Below, one piece after another: positions 15,855 to 26,765 of a stretch of 64,000 bases of DNA. The notes under the pieces were generated by a model, which was not told the origin of the DNA, did not search any database, and worked only from the letters and a program-made list of their open reading frames with translations. Location of the stretch: assembly GCA_026125795.1 (NCBI GenBank), contig JAHCKM010000003.1, positions 62,001-126,000 of the forward strand, in the 5' to 3' direction. This stretch comes from Burkholderiaceae bacterium. GTDB taxonomy: Bacteria; Pseudomonadota; Gammaproteobacteria; Burkholderiales; Burkholderiaceae_C. The first letter of the stretch is position 1. Every line of letters begins with the position of its first letter. A program made the position numbers and the translations under genes.

Positions 15855-17323
15855 TGCAGCCGTCGCTGGCCATCGCGCTGTCGCTGCTGGTGCCCGCAGC
15901 GGGTGCGCTGCTGATCGCGGGCGCCGGCCGCTGGCCCAACCTGCGCGAGGCGATCACCGGGGCGACTGCACTGGCGCTTCTGGCTTGCGTGCTCGCGCTG
16001 CTGCCGGCGGTGGCCGGCGGTGCACGGCCGGCGCTCAGGCTGTTCACGTTGTTGCCCGGTCTGGATCTCGCCTTCAAGGTCGAGCCGCTGGGCATGCTGT
16101 TCGCGCTGATCGCCTCGTCGCTGTGGATCGTCAACTCCCTGTACTCGGTGGGCTACATGCGCGGCAACGACGAGGCGCACCAGACGCGCTTCTATGTCTG
16201 CTTTGCGCTCGCGCTCGCCTCGACGATCGGCATCGCGTTCGCGGGCAACCTGTTCACGCTGTTCATCTTCTACGAGATGCTCACGCTGATCACCTATCCG
16301 CTGGTCACGCACCACGGCACGCCCGAGGCGCGCCGCGGCGGCCGCGTGTACCTCGGCGTGTTGATGGGTACGTCGATCGTGCTGCTGCTGCCGGCGCTGG
16401 TGTGGATCTGGTCGGTGGCCGGCACGACCGACTTCACGGCCGGCGGCATCCTGGCCGGCAAGCTCGGCCATGGCGCGCTGGCGGGGCTGCTGGCGCTGAC
16501 TATGTTCGGCATCGGCAAGGCGGCGCTGATGCCGATGCACCGCTGGCTGCCGGCCGCGATGGTGGCGCCCACGCCGGTGTCGGCGCTGCTGCATGCGGTA
16601 GCGGTGGTGAAAGCCGGCGTGTTCAGCGTGGTCAAGGTGATCGTCTACATCTTCGGCGTCGACAACCTCGCCGGCAGCGGCATCGCGGGCGCGGCCGACT
16701 GGCTGGTGGTGGCGGCGGGGTTCACGATCCTGGCCGCATCGGTGGTCGCGCTGGCGGCCGACAACCTCAAGCGCCGGCTGGCGTACTCCACCGTGAGCCA
16801 ACTGTCGTACGTGGTGATGGCGGCGGCGCTGCTGGCACCGTGGTCGGTGGTGGGCGCGGCGCTGCACATCGCCGCGCATGCAGTGGGCAAGATCACGTTG
16901 TTCTTCGCCGCCGGCGCGATCTACACCGCCGCGCACAAGACCGAGGTGAGCCAGCTGCACGGCATCGGCCGGCACATGCCGTGGACGATGGGCGCGTTCG
17001 CGCTCGCCGCGCTGTCGATGATCGGCCTGCCGCCGGCGGTGGGCTTCGTCTCCAAGTGGTACATGCTGTCCGGCGCCATGGCGGCGCAACACACGCTCGC
17101 GGTGGTGGTGATCGTGGTCAGCACGCTGCTCAACGCCGGGTACTTCCTGCCGATCGTCTATCGCGCGTTCTTCGTCGCGCCGCCAATCGAGGCGGGTCAC
17201 GCGCACGGCGAGGCGCCGTGGCCGATGGTGGTGGCGCTGTGCGCCACCGCGCTGGCCACCGTGGCACTGTTCTTCTGGCCCGACGTGCCGCTGGCGTTGG
17301 CGCGCCAGATGCTGGCACCCTGA
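15854..17323 (+). CDS. Second antiporter-like subunit (MrpD/MrpA-N type)
   Basis: The 489-residue protein is a NuoL/M-family membrane subunit with FIFYEMLTLITYPLVTHH, GKAALMPMHRWLPAAMVAP, VVKAGVFSVVKVIVYIFG and LKRRLAYSTVSQLSYVV. The essential Glu and Lys positions are kept. It lacks the MbhD/E extension of a full MrpA, which is a separate gene in this operon. It may therefore take the MrpA N-terminal role, but sequence alone does not decide between MrpA-like and a second MrpD. Confidence 0.9.
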   Translation: MQPSLAIALSLLVPAAGALLIAGAGRWPNLREAITGATALALLACVLALLPAVAGGARPALRLFTLLPGLDLAFKVEPLGMLFALIASSLWIVNSLYSVGYMRGNDEAHQTRFYVCFALALASTIGIAFAGNLFTLFIFYEMLTLITYPLVTHHGTPEARRGGRVYLGVLMGTSIVLLLPALVWIWSVAGTTDFTAGGILAGKLGHGALAGLLALTMFGIGKAALMPMHRWLPAAMVAPTPVSALLHAVAVVKAGVFSVVKVIVYIFGVDNLAGSGIAGAADWLVVAAGFTILAASVVALAADNLKRRLAYSTVSQLSYVVMAAALLAPWSVVGAALHIAAHAVGKITLFFAAGAIYTAAHKTEVSQLHGIGRHMPWTMGAFALAALSMIGLPPAVGFVSKWYMLSGAMAAQHTLAVVVIVVSTLLNAGYFLPIVYRAFFVAPPIEAGHAHGEAPWPMVVALCATALATVALFFWPDVPLALARQMLAP

Positions 17324-17340
17324 GCTGTCGGAGGCGATCG

Positions 17341-17607
17341 ATGCAGAAACCGCAGAACACCCACTGGTTCGACGACGCGCGCCACGAACGGGTGTTGTGG
17401 CGCGGCTTTCTTGTCGTGCTGGCGCTGCTGGTGCTGGCCGAACTGCTGATCCACCTGCACCCGCGCTTCGCGATCGAATCGGTGTTCGGCTTCGCGGCGT
17501 GGTTCGGCCTTGCCGCCTGCGCCGCGATGATCGTCGTGGCCAAGGGCCTTGCGCTGTGGCTCAAGCGGCCCGACGGCTACTACCGGGACGGCGGCACCGA
17601 TGACTGA
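17341..17607 (+). CDS. Small two-helix membrane protein in the Mrp operon
   Basis: The 88-residue protein begins MQKPQNTHWFDDARHERVLW, has two hydrophobic helices (about 20-40 and 46-72), and ends in a charged tail (LKRPDGYYRDGGTDD). It is not one of the standard Mrp subunits A-G. It lies 17 bases after the second antiporter-like gene and overlaps the third one (stop TGA 17605-17607 against ATG 17600), so it is part of the operon. It may be an accessory subunit; no named family is recognised. Confidence 0.8.
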   Translation: MQKPQNTHWFDDARHERVLWRGFLVVLALLVLAELLIHLHPRFAIESVFGFAAWFGLAACAAMIVVAKGLALWLKRPDGYYRDGGTDD

Positions 17608-19288
17608 CACGGTGCTCCATCCGGCCCTGCTGCTGATCGGCGGCGGGCTGCTGTTGCCGTGGCTGCGCGGCGCCGTGCGGTCGGCCGCGGTGGTGGCGAT
17701 CCCGCTGATCGCGCTGGCCTTCGTCTGGCAGGTGCCCGATGGCGCAGTCTGGCAGGCGCGTTTCCTCGAGCACACGATCACGCCGTTGCAGGGCGACAAG
17801 CTGTCGCGCCTGTTCGCGACCATCTTTGCGCTGATGGCGGCCGGCGGTGGATGGTTCGCACTCGGTCAACGCAGCCGCGTCGAGCTGCCGGCCGCCTTTG
17901 TCTATGCCGGGTCGGCGATCGGCGTGGCGCTGGCCGGCGACCTGATCTCGGTGTTCGTGTTCTGGGAGCTGATGGCGATCGGCTCGACGCTGGTGATCTG
18001 GAGCCAGGGCGAGGGCGCCGCGTACCGCGCCGCACGCCGCTATCTGATGATCCACCTGCTGGGCGGCGTGCTGCTGTTCGCGGGCATCACCGGGCACGTG
18101 GTGCAGACGGGCAGCGTGGCGTTCACGCGTTTGGCGCCGGACTCGGTGGCGCAGGGGCTGATCCTGATCGGCTTTCTCGTCAACGCGGGCGCACCGCCGC
18201 TGTCGGCCTGGTTGCCCGATGCCTACCCCGAGGCGTCGTGGAGCGGCACGGTGTTCCTGTCGGCCTTCACCACCAAGGTCGCGGTCTACGCGCTGATGCG
18301 CGGCTTCCCGGGCACCGAGCTGCTGGTGTGGGTGGGCCTGTTCATGGTGTTCTACGGCATCGTCTATGCGCTGCTGGAGAACGACATGCGACGCATGCTG
18401 GCGTACGCCATCGTCAACCAGGGGGGCTTCATGATCGCCGGCGTCGGCATCGGCACCGAGATGGCGCTCAACGGGGCCGCGGCGCAGGCGTTCACCGGCA
18501 TCGTCTACGTGGCCCTGCTGTTGATGGCGGCGGGCTCCGTGCTGCTGATGACGGGGCGGCGCAAATTCTCGGAGCTGGGCGGGCTGTATCGCACGATGCC
18601 GGTCACCGCGGCGTGCGGCACGATCGGTGCGCTGGCGATCTCGTCGTTTCCGCTCACGTCGGGCTTCGTCTCCAAGTCGATGGTGTCGCAGGCCGCATCC
18701 GATGGACAGATGCTGGCGGCGTGGATGCTGTTGACGGCTGCGTCGGCCGGCGCGGTCCTGCATGCCGGCTTGAAGTTCCCATGGTTCGTCTTCTTCCACA
18801 AGGATTCGGGGCTGCGACCGACCGATCCGCCGGCCAGCATGCGCTGGGCGATGGTGCTGTTCGCGCTGCTGTGCATCGTGCCGGGCATCTGGCCCGAGGC
18901 GCTGTACGCCATGCTGCCGCACCGGGTCGAGTACGTGCCGTACACCGTGGCGCACGTGCTCACGCAGCTGCAACTGCTGCTGTTCGCGGCCTTGGCGTTC
19001 TTCGTCATGGTGCCGCCCCTCAAGCGTACGCTGACGCTCACGCTCGACACCGACTGGGTCTGGCGCCGCCTGCTGCCGTCCACGGCGGATGCGCTGCGTC
19101 GCCTGCTGGCCGCGGCGATGCGCAGCTTCGGCCGCGCCGCCGAGCAGTGGGTGCAGTCGCTCATCGGCGCGCTGGAGCGCCTGGCGCGCGAGGATGGCAC
19201 GCTCGCGCGCCGGATGTCCACGCGCAGCATGGCGCTGTACGTGATGGCGATGCTGCTGGCCTACCTTGTGATCTACCTGGTCCCTTGA
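17600..19288 (+). CDS. Third antiporter-like subunit with C-terminal extension
   Basis: The 562-residue protein is again NuoL/M-like, with VFVFWELMAIGSTLVIW, GAPPLSAWLPDAYPEAS, SAFTTKVAVYAL and MRRMLAYAIVNQGGFMI. About 100 extra residues follow the antiporter core: a loop with LDTDWVWRRLLPS resembles the DWLYR-type segment of NuoL-like proteins, an amphipathic stretch comes next, and the last helix is MALYVMAMLLAYLVIYLV. It closes the operon. The convergent CaCA gene ends 70 bases beyond. Confidence 0.9.
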   Translation: MTDTVLHPALLLIGGGLLLPWLRGAVRSAAVVAIPLIALAFVWQVPDGAVWQARFLEHTITPLQGDKLSRLFATIFALMAAGGGWFALGQRSRVELPAAFVYAGSAIGVALAGDLISVFVFWELMAIGSTLVIWSQGEGAAYRAARRYLMIHLLGGVLLFAGITGHVVQTGSVAFTRLAPDSVAQGLILIGFLVNAGAPPLSAWLPDAYPEASWSGTVFLSAFTTKVAVYALMRGFPGTELLVWVGLFMVFYGIVYALLENDMRRMLAYAIVNQGGFMIAGVGIGTEMALNGAAAQAFTGIVYVALLLMAAGSVLLMTGRRKFSELGGLYRTMPVTAACGTIGALAISSFPLTSGFVSKSMVSQAASDGQMLAAWMLLTAASAGAVLHAGLKFPWFVFFHKDSGLRPTDPPASMRWAMVLFALLCIVPGIWPEALYAMLPHRVEYVPYTVAHVLTQLQLLLFAALAFFVMVPPLKRTLTLTLDTDWVWRRLLPSTADALRRLLAAAMRSFGRAAEQWVQSLIGALERLAREDGTLARRMSTRSMALYVMAMLLAYLVIYLVP

Positions 19289-19358
19289 GGCAACGCGCCG
19301 CTTTCTGGCCGTTGCGCGCGCGGCGCGCCGGCGAGGCATCGGGCCTGGTGCCGCATCC

Positions 19359-20350
19359 TCAGGCGCCGTGCAGGAATACGAACGCCGCGTTGAGCCCGTA
19401 GGCAGCGACCAGGCCGACGCTGATCCAGCTCAGCACGCGCAGCACGCGGCCCTGCGGGCGCATCACCAGTCCGATCATCACCAGCCCGGTCATCAGCGCC
19501 GCGGCTGCGGCGCTGCCCACATGCACCGCCGCGGCGTCGGCCAGCAGCGGGCCGCGGGTGTAGAACAGGTCGTCGATGGCGAGGATGGTCAGGTTGAAGA
19601 GGTTGCTGCCCAGCAGGTTGCCGATCGCCATGTCGAGCGCGCCGATGCGCAGCGCCGCCAGCGTGACCGCCATCTCCGGCAGCGTGGTGACCAGCGCCAT
19701 GAACAGCGTGCCCACGAAGCTGCGGCTCCAGCCCATCTCGCGCGCCAGCGTGTCGGCCAGGCTCGGCAGCCAGCTGCCGGCGGCGAGCACCACCAAGGCG
19801 GCGATGCCCATGCGGATCGCATCGCGGCGCAGCCTGGCCGGCTCAGCGGCTGCCGGCGGCGTCACGGGCAACCGGCGCTCTTGCGCGAACACGCTCTTCA
19901 GCGCCAGCAGGTACAGCGCCAGCAGCAACGGGCTGTACAGGCCCAGGTTGAACAGCGCCGGCGCGCGGGCGCCGAGCACCAGGCTCATCGCTACGAGTGA
20001 GAGCATCACCACGCCGAACGCCGCGGCCAGCAGGTGCGAGGCGCCGGCGGCCTGGTACATCGGCTGCCGACGCTGCAGCAGATCCACCACGGCGAGGAAC
20101 AGCAGGTTGAACACGCATGCACCGAGCGCGTTGCCCACCGCCAGGTTGGGCGCGTCGACCCAGGTCACCGCGCTGATGCCCGAGGCCAGCTCGGGCAACG
20201 AGGTCACGGTGGCCAGCAAGGCCAGGCCCATCCAGCCGGCGCTGAGCCCGGTGGCGTGCGCGATGCGATCGGCGCTCACGGTGAGCAGGTAGCCGGCGCG
20301 CGCGATCAGCGCCGCACACAGCAGGAACTGCAGCGCCAGCCACACACGCG

Positions 20351-20354
<4 letters not shown>
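19359..20354 (-). CDS. CaCA-family sodium/calcium exchanger-like protein
   Basis: The 331-residue inner-membrane protein has two inverted halves, each with an alpha repeat: LLATVTSLPELASGIS and NALGACVFNLLFLAVVD in the first, ALVTTLPEMAVTLAA and NLLGSNLFNLTILAIDD in the second. These hold the acidic ion ligands of the CaCA fold. It probably exchanges Ca2+ for Na+ or H+. Its ATG overlaps the stop of the upstream P-type ATPase, so the two are co-translated. Confidence 0.92.
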
Positions 20355-23050
<2,696 letters not shown>

Positions 23051-23201
23051 GCTGGGTGCTCCGAACGGGATTCTGGTTCGAACACAGGTTTGGGCGCCGT
23101 CCGCCGCGCAGGTGCGCTTGCGTTCGATCAGGCGCGCGGCATGTCTTACGATCGCCGCCGCCGGGACGGAACCGGCCATGCCGTTTCAAAGGGCCTGCTC
23201 A

Positions 23202-23591
23202 ATGCCGATTGCCTACTGGTGCATCCTCGTGTGCGTGCTGGCGCCTTATTTCCTCTCGGTGGCGGCGCGCTCCGAAGCGGCGCGGTCGCGTTATGTCGGC
23301 GATCCGCGCGCGTACAGCGAGGGTCTGAGCGGCTGGCGCCGCCGCGCGCACCTGGCGCACCTGAACGCGTTCGAGGCCACGCCGGCGATTCTGGCCGGGG
23401 TCTTCGTGGCCGAGCTCGCGGGGGCACCGCGGCTGCACGTCGATCTGCTGGCCGTGGCGTTCGTGGTGTTTCGGCTGCTGCACGCGCTGCTGTACATCGC
23501 CGACAAGCCGATGCTGCGCAGCCATGCCTGGCGCATGGGCATCCTGTGCGTGATTGCGTTGTTCGCCGACGCGGCGGTCTACGGGCGCTGA
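23202..23591 (+). CDS. MAPEG-family membrane protein
   Basis: The 129-residue, four-helix protein begins MPIAYWCILVCVLAPYFLSV and contains GWRRRAHLAHLNAFEATPAILAG, the conserved basic/Asn-Glu segment of bacterial MAPEG (eicosanoid/glutathione metabolism) proteins. The substrate in bacteria is generally unknown. An AAAGGG ribosome-binding site suits ATG 23202; an in-frame ATG at 23178 adds 8 residues. It is divergent from the ATPase gene and convergent with the zinc-ribbon protein. Confidence 0.85.
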   Translation: MPIAYWCILVCVLAPYFLSVAARSEAARSRYVGDPRAYSEGLSGWRRRAHLAHLNAFEATPAILAGVFVAELAGAPRLHVDLLAVAFVVFRLLHALLYIADKPMLRSHAWRMGILCVIALFADAAVYGR

Positions 23592-23602
23592 ACGCGGCGG
23601 CC

Positions 23603-23989
23603 TCAGTCGTCGATCGACCACTGGTGCGCGCAGTCGCGGCAGCGCACCACGACCGAGGGTGCCGGGCTCGCGGCCGCGCCGTCGACGAGCGTGAAGCGCG
23701 CATACGCGCCGCATTGCGGGCAGTCGGCCTGGTTGGCCGCATGCTCGGCATGCATCAGCAGATAGAGGTAGCGCCGCAGCGCCCACACGCCGACCACGGC
23801 GCAGACCATGATGGCCACCGCATCGAGCACGCGGTCGGTCCAGCCGGTGAAGTGCAATGCCGCTTCGAACGCCCCGAACAAGCCGATGGCGCACAGAAAG
23901 GTGAGGGCCAGATGCGCGTGGCTCTGAAGCAGTTCGCGCTCGTACCACTTGCGGAAGCCGTGCCGGCGGATGCCATCGATCAGTTGCAT
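23603..23989 (-). CDS. Zinc-ribbon membrane protein, unknown function
   Basis: The 128-residue protein has a basic N-terminus, two hydrophobic helices (about 28-48 and 54-73), then a cytoplasmic zinc-ribbon with CPQC and CRDC pairs. The end reads RCRDCAHQWSIDD. No enzyme motif is visible. The ORF is supported by the coherent ribbon and by convergence 12 bases from the MAPEG stop. Confidence 0.7.
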   Translation of the reverse strand: MQLIDGIRRHGFRKWYERELLQSHAHLALTFLCAIGLFGAFEAALHFTGWTDRVLDAVAIMVCAVVGVWALRRYLYLLMHAEHAANQADCPQCGAYARFTLVDGAAASPAPSVVVRCRDCAHQWSIDD

Positions 23990-24302
23990 GGGACGTCGTC
24001 TACGCAGCGCCTTGCGAGGGCCCCCGGCGAATCGTGAGGTTTGCCGGCAATTTACTGCGTTCGCAATACCCGCACCAGCCCGACGCCCGCGGCCACGCCG
24101 CCCGCGTGCGCACACGCAAAGGCCGACGTTTTGGTGCAAATCGCCGTTTTCCGGCGCGTGACGCCCGTGCATGACCGGTGTGTGTGAACAAGTGACAGCT
24201 TGATCCCAGGCGTTGTGGATGTAAGCTATGCGTCAACCTCGGACAGCACGAGTGCGGGAGCGGCCAAGCGGCCGCCAAGCCTCGATCGTAGGAAGCCTCG
24301 GC
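23990..24302 (+). other. 313-base intergenic region between divergent genes
   Basis: No ORF with support is visible. A weak promoter-like pair, TTGATC (24200-24205) and TAAGCT (24222-24227) with a 16-base spacer, points toward the gene at 24303 and would leave a leader of about 70 bases. That leader holds a GCGGCC-AA-GGCCGC-like dyad near 24258-24273. The part nearer 23990 presumably carries the promoter for the zinc-ribbon gene but nothing clear was found. Confidence 0.3.
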
Positions 24303-24791
24303 ATGACCAGGATTTTCCGGAAGACCGAAAAGGGCGTCGACGAGATCGCGACGCGCGCCAACCGACTGGTGCCACGCCTGCGCACGGCGTTGATCCTGGT
24401 CGACGGCACGCGCGGTGAGACCGAACTGAGCAACCTCATCAAGCAGCATCCGGCCGAAACGCTGGAAGAACTGCTGACGATGGGTTATATCGAGGTCGCA
24501 GCCGTGACCGAAGCGCCCAAGAAGGCCGTCAGCGAAGAAGCGCCGGTCAAGAAGGGCGCGGCCGCCGACGCGGGCAGCGCGGAGAAGGCCTTTCCGGCGT
24601 TTCGCGCCGAAGCCGTGCGCGCGTTCAACGATCTCACCGGCCCGGCCGGCGAAGCGCTGGCGATGAAGATGGAAAAGGCCGCGTCGCGCGAACAGCTCGG
24701 CCCTCTGCTTCAGACCGCGTTCCAGATCATCAGCAACGCGCGTGGCACCCAGGCCGCCGTGGAGTTCAAGGCCCGTTTCGCGAGCTTTTGA
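24303..24791 (+). CDS. Conserved hypothetical protein, Burkholderiales type
   Basis: The 162-residue soluble protein begins MTRIFRKTEKGVDEIATRAN. An ordered N-terminal part contains LRTALILVDGTRGETELSNL and LLTMGYIEV, then an Ala/Lys-rich linker, then a helical C-terminal half (FRAEAVRAFNDLTGPAGEALAMKME...). The layout of a short winged-helix-like unit plus helical bundle is suggestive only; no function is recognised. The ATG at 24303 is preferred over 24228 because the extra residues are Arg-rich shadow sequence. Confidence 0.75.
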   Translation: MTRIFRKTEKGVDEIATRANRLVPRLRTALILVDGTRGETELSNLIKQHPAETLEELLTMGYIEVAAVTEAPKKAVSEEAPVKKGAAADAGSAEKAFPAFRAEAVRAFNDLTGPAGEALAMKMEKAASREQLGPLLQTAFQIISNARGTQAAVEFKARFASF

Positions 24792-24815
24792 CCGCACGGT
24801 GTGATCGCGCGGCGC

Positions 24816-26675
24816 TCACACAGCGCTGCTCCACGGCTTGGACAGCAGCATCGCGCCGTTGATGATGCCGACCATCGAATAGGTCTGGGGGAAGTTGCCC
24901 CACAGGCGGCCGCTCTTCGGGTCGAGATCCTCCGACAGCAGGCCCAACGGGTTGCGCTGCGCCAGCAGCGCCTCGAAGCTCTCGTGCGCCTGCTCGATGC
25001 GGCCGATGCGCGCCAGCGCGTCGACGCGCCAGAACGCGCACACGTTGAACGCGGTCTGCGGCAGGCCGAAATCGTCGGGCGCTTCATAGCGGCGCATGAA
25101 CGGGCCGTCGCACAGCACGCTCTCCAGCACGTCGACCGTGTTGACGAAGCGCGGGTCGTTGGCCGCCAGGAAGCCGACCTCGGCCATCAGCAGCACGCTG
25201 GCATCGAGGTCGTGCGCGCCGAACGCGGCGGCGAACGCCTGGCGCCGGTCGCTCCATGCCGCCTCGAGGATGCGGCGCCGGATCACATCGGCGCGCTCTC
25301 GCCAGTGCAGCGCGCGCTCGGGCAGCGCCAGCACCTGCGCCGCCTTGGACAGCCGGTCGCACGCGGCCCAGCACATCAACGACGACGAGGTGTGCACGCG
25401 CGACTTGGTGCGCAGCTCCCACATGCCGGCGTCGGGTTGGTCGTGCAGCTTCCACGCCTGTTCGCCCACGCGCTCGAGCAGTTCGAAGTCGCGGCGGTCG
25501 GCGCGGCGGAACAACCGGTGATCGTGAAACGCCTGCGACGAGCCGAGCACGATGTTGCCGTACACGTCATGCTGGAAATGCTCGAACGCCTGGTTGCCGA
25601 CGCGCACCGGTCCCATGCCCGAGAAGCCCGGCAGCGACGTGACGATGTGCTCGGGGAGCTCGCGCTCCAGCCCGATGCCGTACAGCGGCTGGATATGGCC
25701 ATCGGCGTCGCGCACCACGTCGTGCAGCCAGCGCAGGTAGTCCTCCATCGTGCCCACCTCGGCCAGCGCGTTGAGCGCTCGCACGACGAAGAACGCATCG
25801 CGGATCCAGCAGTAGCGGTAATCCCAGTTGCGCCCGCTGTCGGGCGCCTCGGGGATGCTGGTGGTCATGGCGGCGACGATCGCGCCGGTCTCCTCGAACT
25901 GGCACATCTTGAGCGTGATCGCGGCGCGGATCACCGCTTCCTGCCACTGCAGCGGCAGCGCGAGGCGGCGTGTCCAGTGGCGCCAGTACAGCGACGTCTG
26001 CTCCTCGAAATCGCGCGCGGTCTGCTCGATGCCGCCCGAAAGCGTCTCGTCGGGGCCGATCAACAGGCTCACCGGCGAGTGCAGCGAGAACCAGTTGCCT
26101 TCGGCCACGTAGGTCGGCGGCGCGCTGGTGTTGACGCGCAGCGTGGCGCCCGGCAGCACGTAGCGCAGGTGGTTGCTGCCGCGCGTCAGCGTGGGCGCGA
26201 CGCCGCCCCATTCGCCGCGTGGCCTGAGCACGATGCGCACACGCGGGTGCCCGTTGAGCGGGCGCAGGCGGCGCACCAGCTGCGCCGGCCTGAACATGCG
26301 GCCGTGGTGGCCGAAGCGCGGCGCGAAGTCGGTGATCTCGACGCCCTGGCCATGGGCATCGAACAGGTGCGTGCGCAAGACGGCCGTGCCGGGATCGTAG
26401 GCCTGATCGCTGCGCTGCAGCCCTTCGAGTTCCACGAAGCACTGGCCGTCGTCGGCGCTGCCGGTGCTGCTGCCGAGCAGCGCATGGAACAGCGGGTCGC
26501 CGTCGAAGCGCGGCATGCAGCACCATATGATGCGTCCCCGGCTGTCGACCAGTGCACTGATCGAGCAGTTGCCTATCATCGCCAGGTCGAGCGGGCCATT
26601 CGGCTCGCCGGCCGTGCGGCGCTCGGGCGGGGCAGGGCGGGCGGGACCGCTCGCAGGGGCGCTGCTTGGCGTCAT
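24816..26675 (-). CDS. GH15-family glycoside hydrolase (glucoamylase/trehalase-like)
   Basis: The 619-residue cytoplasmic protein shows the GH15 layout: an N-terminal beta-sandwich (LAMIGNCSISALVDSRGRIIW, CMPRFDGDPLFHALL) and an alpha/alpha-barrel with NWDYRYCWIRDAFF (about 315) and the C-terminal EDLDPKSGRLWGNFPQTYS. Mycobacterial trehalases belong to this family and share the MPRFD region, and here the gene is divergent from otsA/otsB. A role in breaking down trehalose or a related alpha-glucan is therefore plausible but not proven. ATG 26675 is chosen; the longer start at 26732 adds a basic tail. Confidence 0.9.
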   Translation of the reverse strand: MTPSSAPASGPARPAPPERRTAGEPNGPLDLAMIGNCSISALVDSRGRIIWCCMPRFDGDPLFHALLGSSTGSADDGQCFVELEGLQRSDQAYDPGTAVLRTHLFDAHGQGVEITDFAPRFGHHGRMFRPAQLVRRLRPLNGHPRVRIVLRPRGEWGGVAPTLTRGSNHLRYVLPGATLRVNTSAPPTYVAEGNWFSLHSPVSLLIGPDETLSGGIEQTARDFEEQTSLYWRHWTRRLALPLQWQEAVIRAAITLKMCQFEETGAIVAAMTTSIPEAPDSGRNWDYRYCWIRDAFFVVRALNALAEVGTMEDYLRWLHDVVRDADGHIQPLYGIGLERELPEHIVTSLPGFSGMGPVRVGNQAFEHFQHDVYGNIVLGSSQAFHDHRLFRRADRRDFELLERVGEQAWKLHDQPDAGMWELRTKSRVHTSSSLMCWAACDRLSKAAQVLALPERALHWRERADVIRRRILEAAWSDRRQAFAAAFGAHDLDASVLLMAEVGFLAANDPRFVNTVDVLESVLCDGPFMRRYEAPDDFGLPQTAFNVCAFWRVDALARIGRIEQAHESFEALLAQRNPLGLLSEDLDPKSGRLWGNFPQTYSMVGIINGAMLLSKPWSSAV

Positions 26676-26739
26676 GGTTCGAAAGTCTTGCGGCAGGGCG
26701 CGATGACGCTGCGCGCCGGACCGGGTTTGCAAAGAGGAA

Positions 26740-26765
26740 TCAATCGTCGTGACAATACCGATTGA
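26740..26765 (+). promoter_or_regulatory. Inverted repeat abutting the otsA start codon
   Basis: TCAATCG (26740-26746) and CGATTGA (26759-26765) form a 7-bp dyad with a 12-base spacer that ends exactly before ATG 26766. No normal ribosome-binding site is visible there. It could be an operator or an mRNA hairpin that limits translation. Confidence 0.4.
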
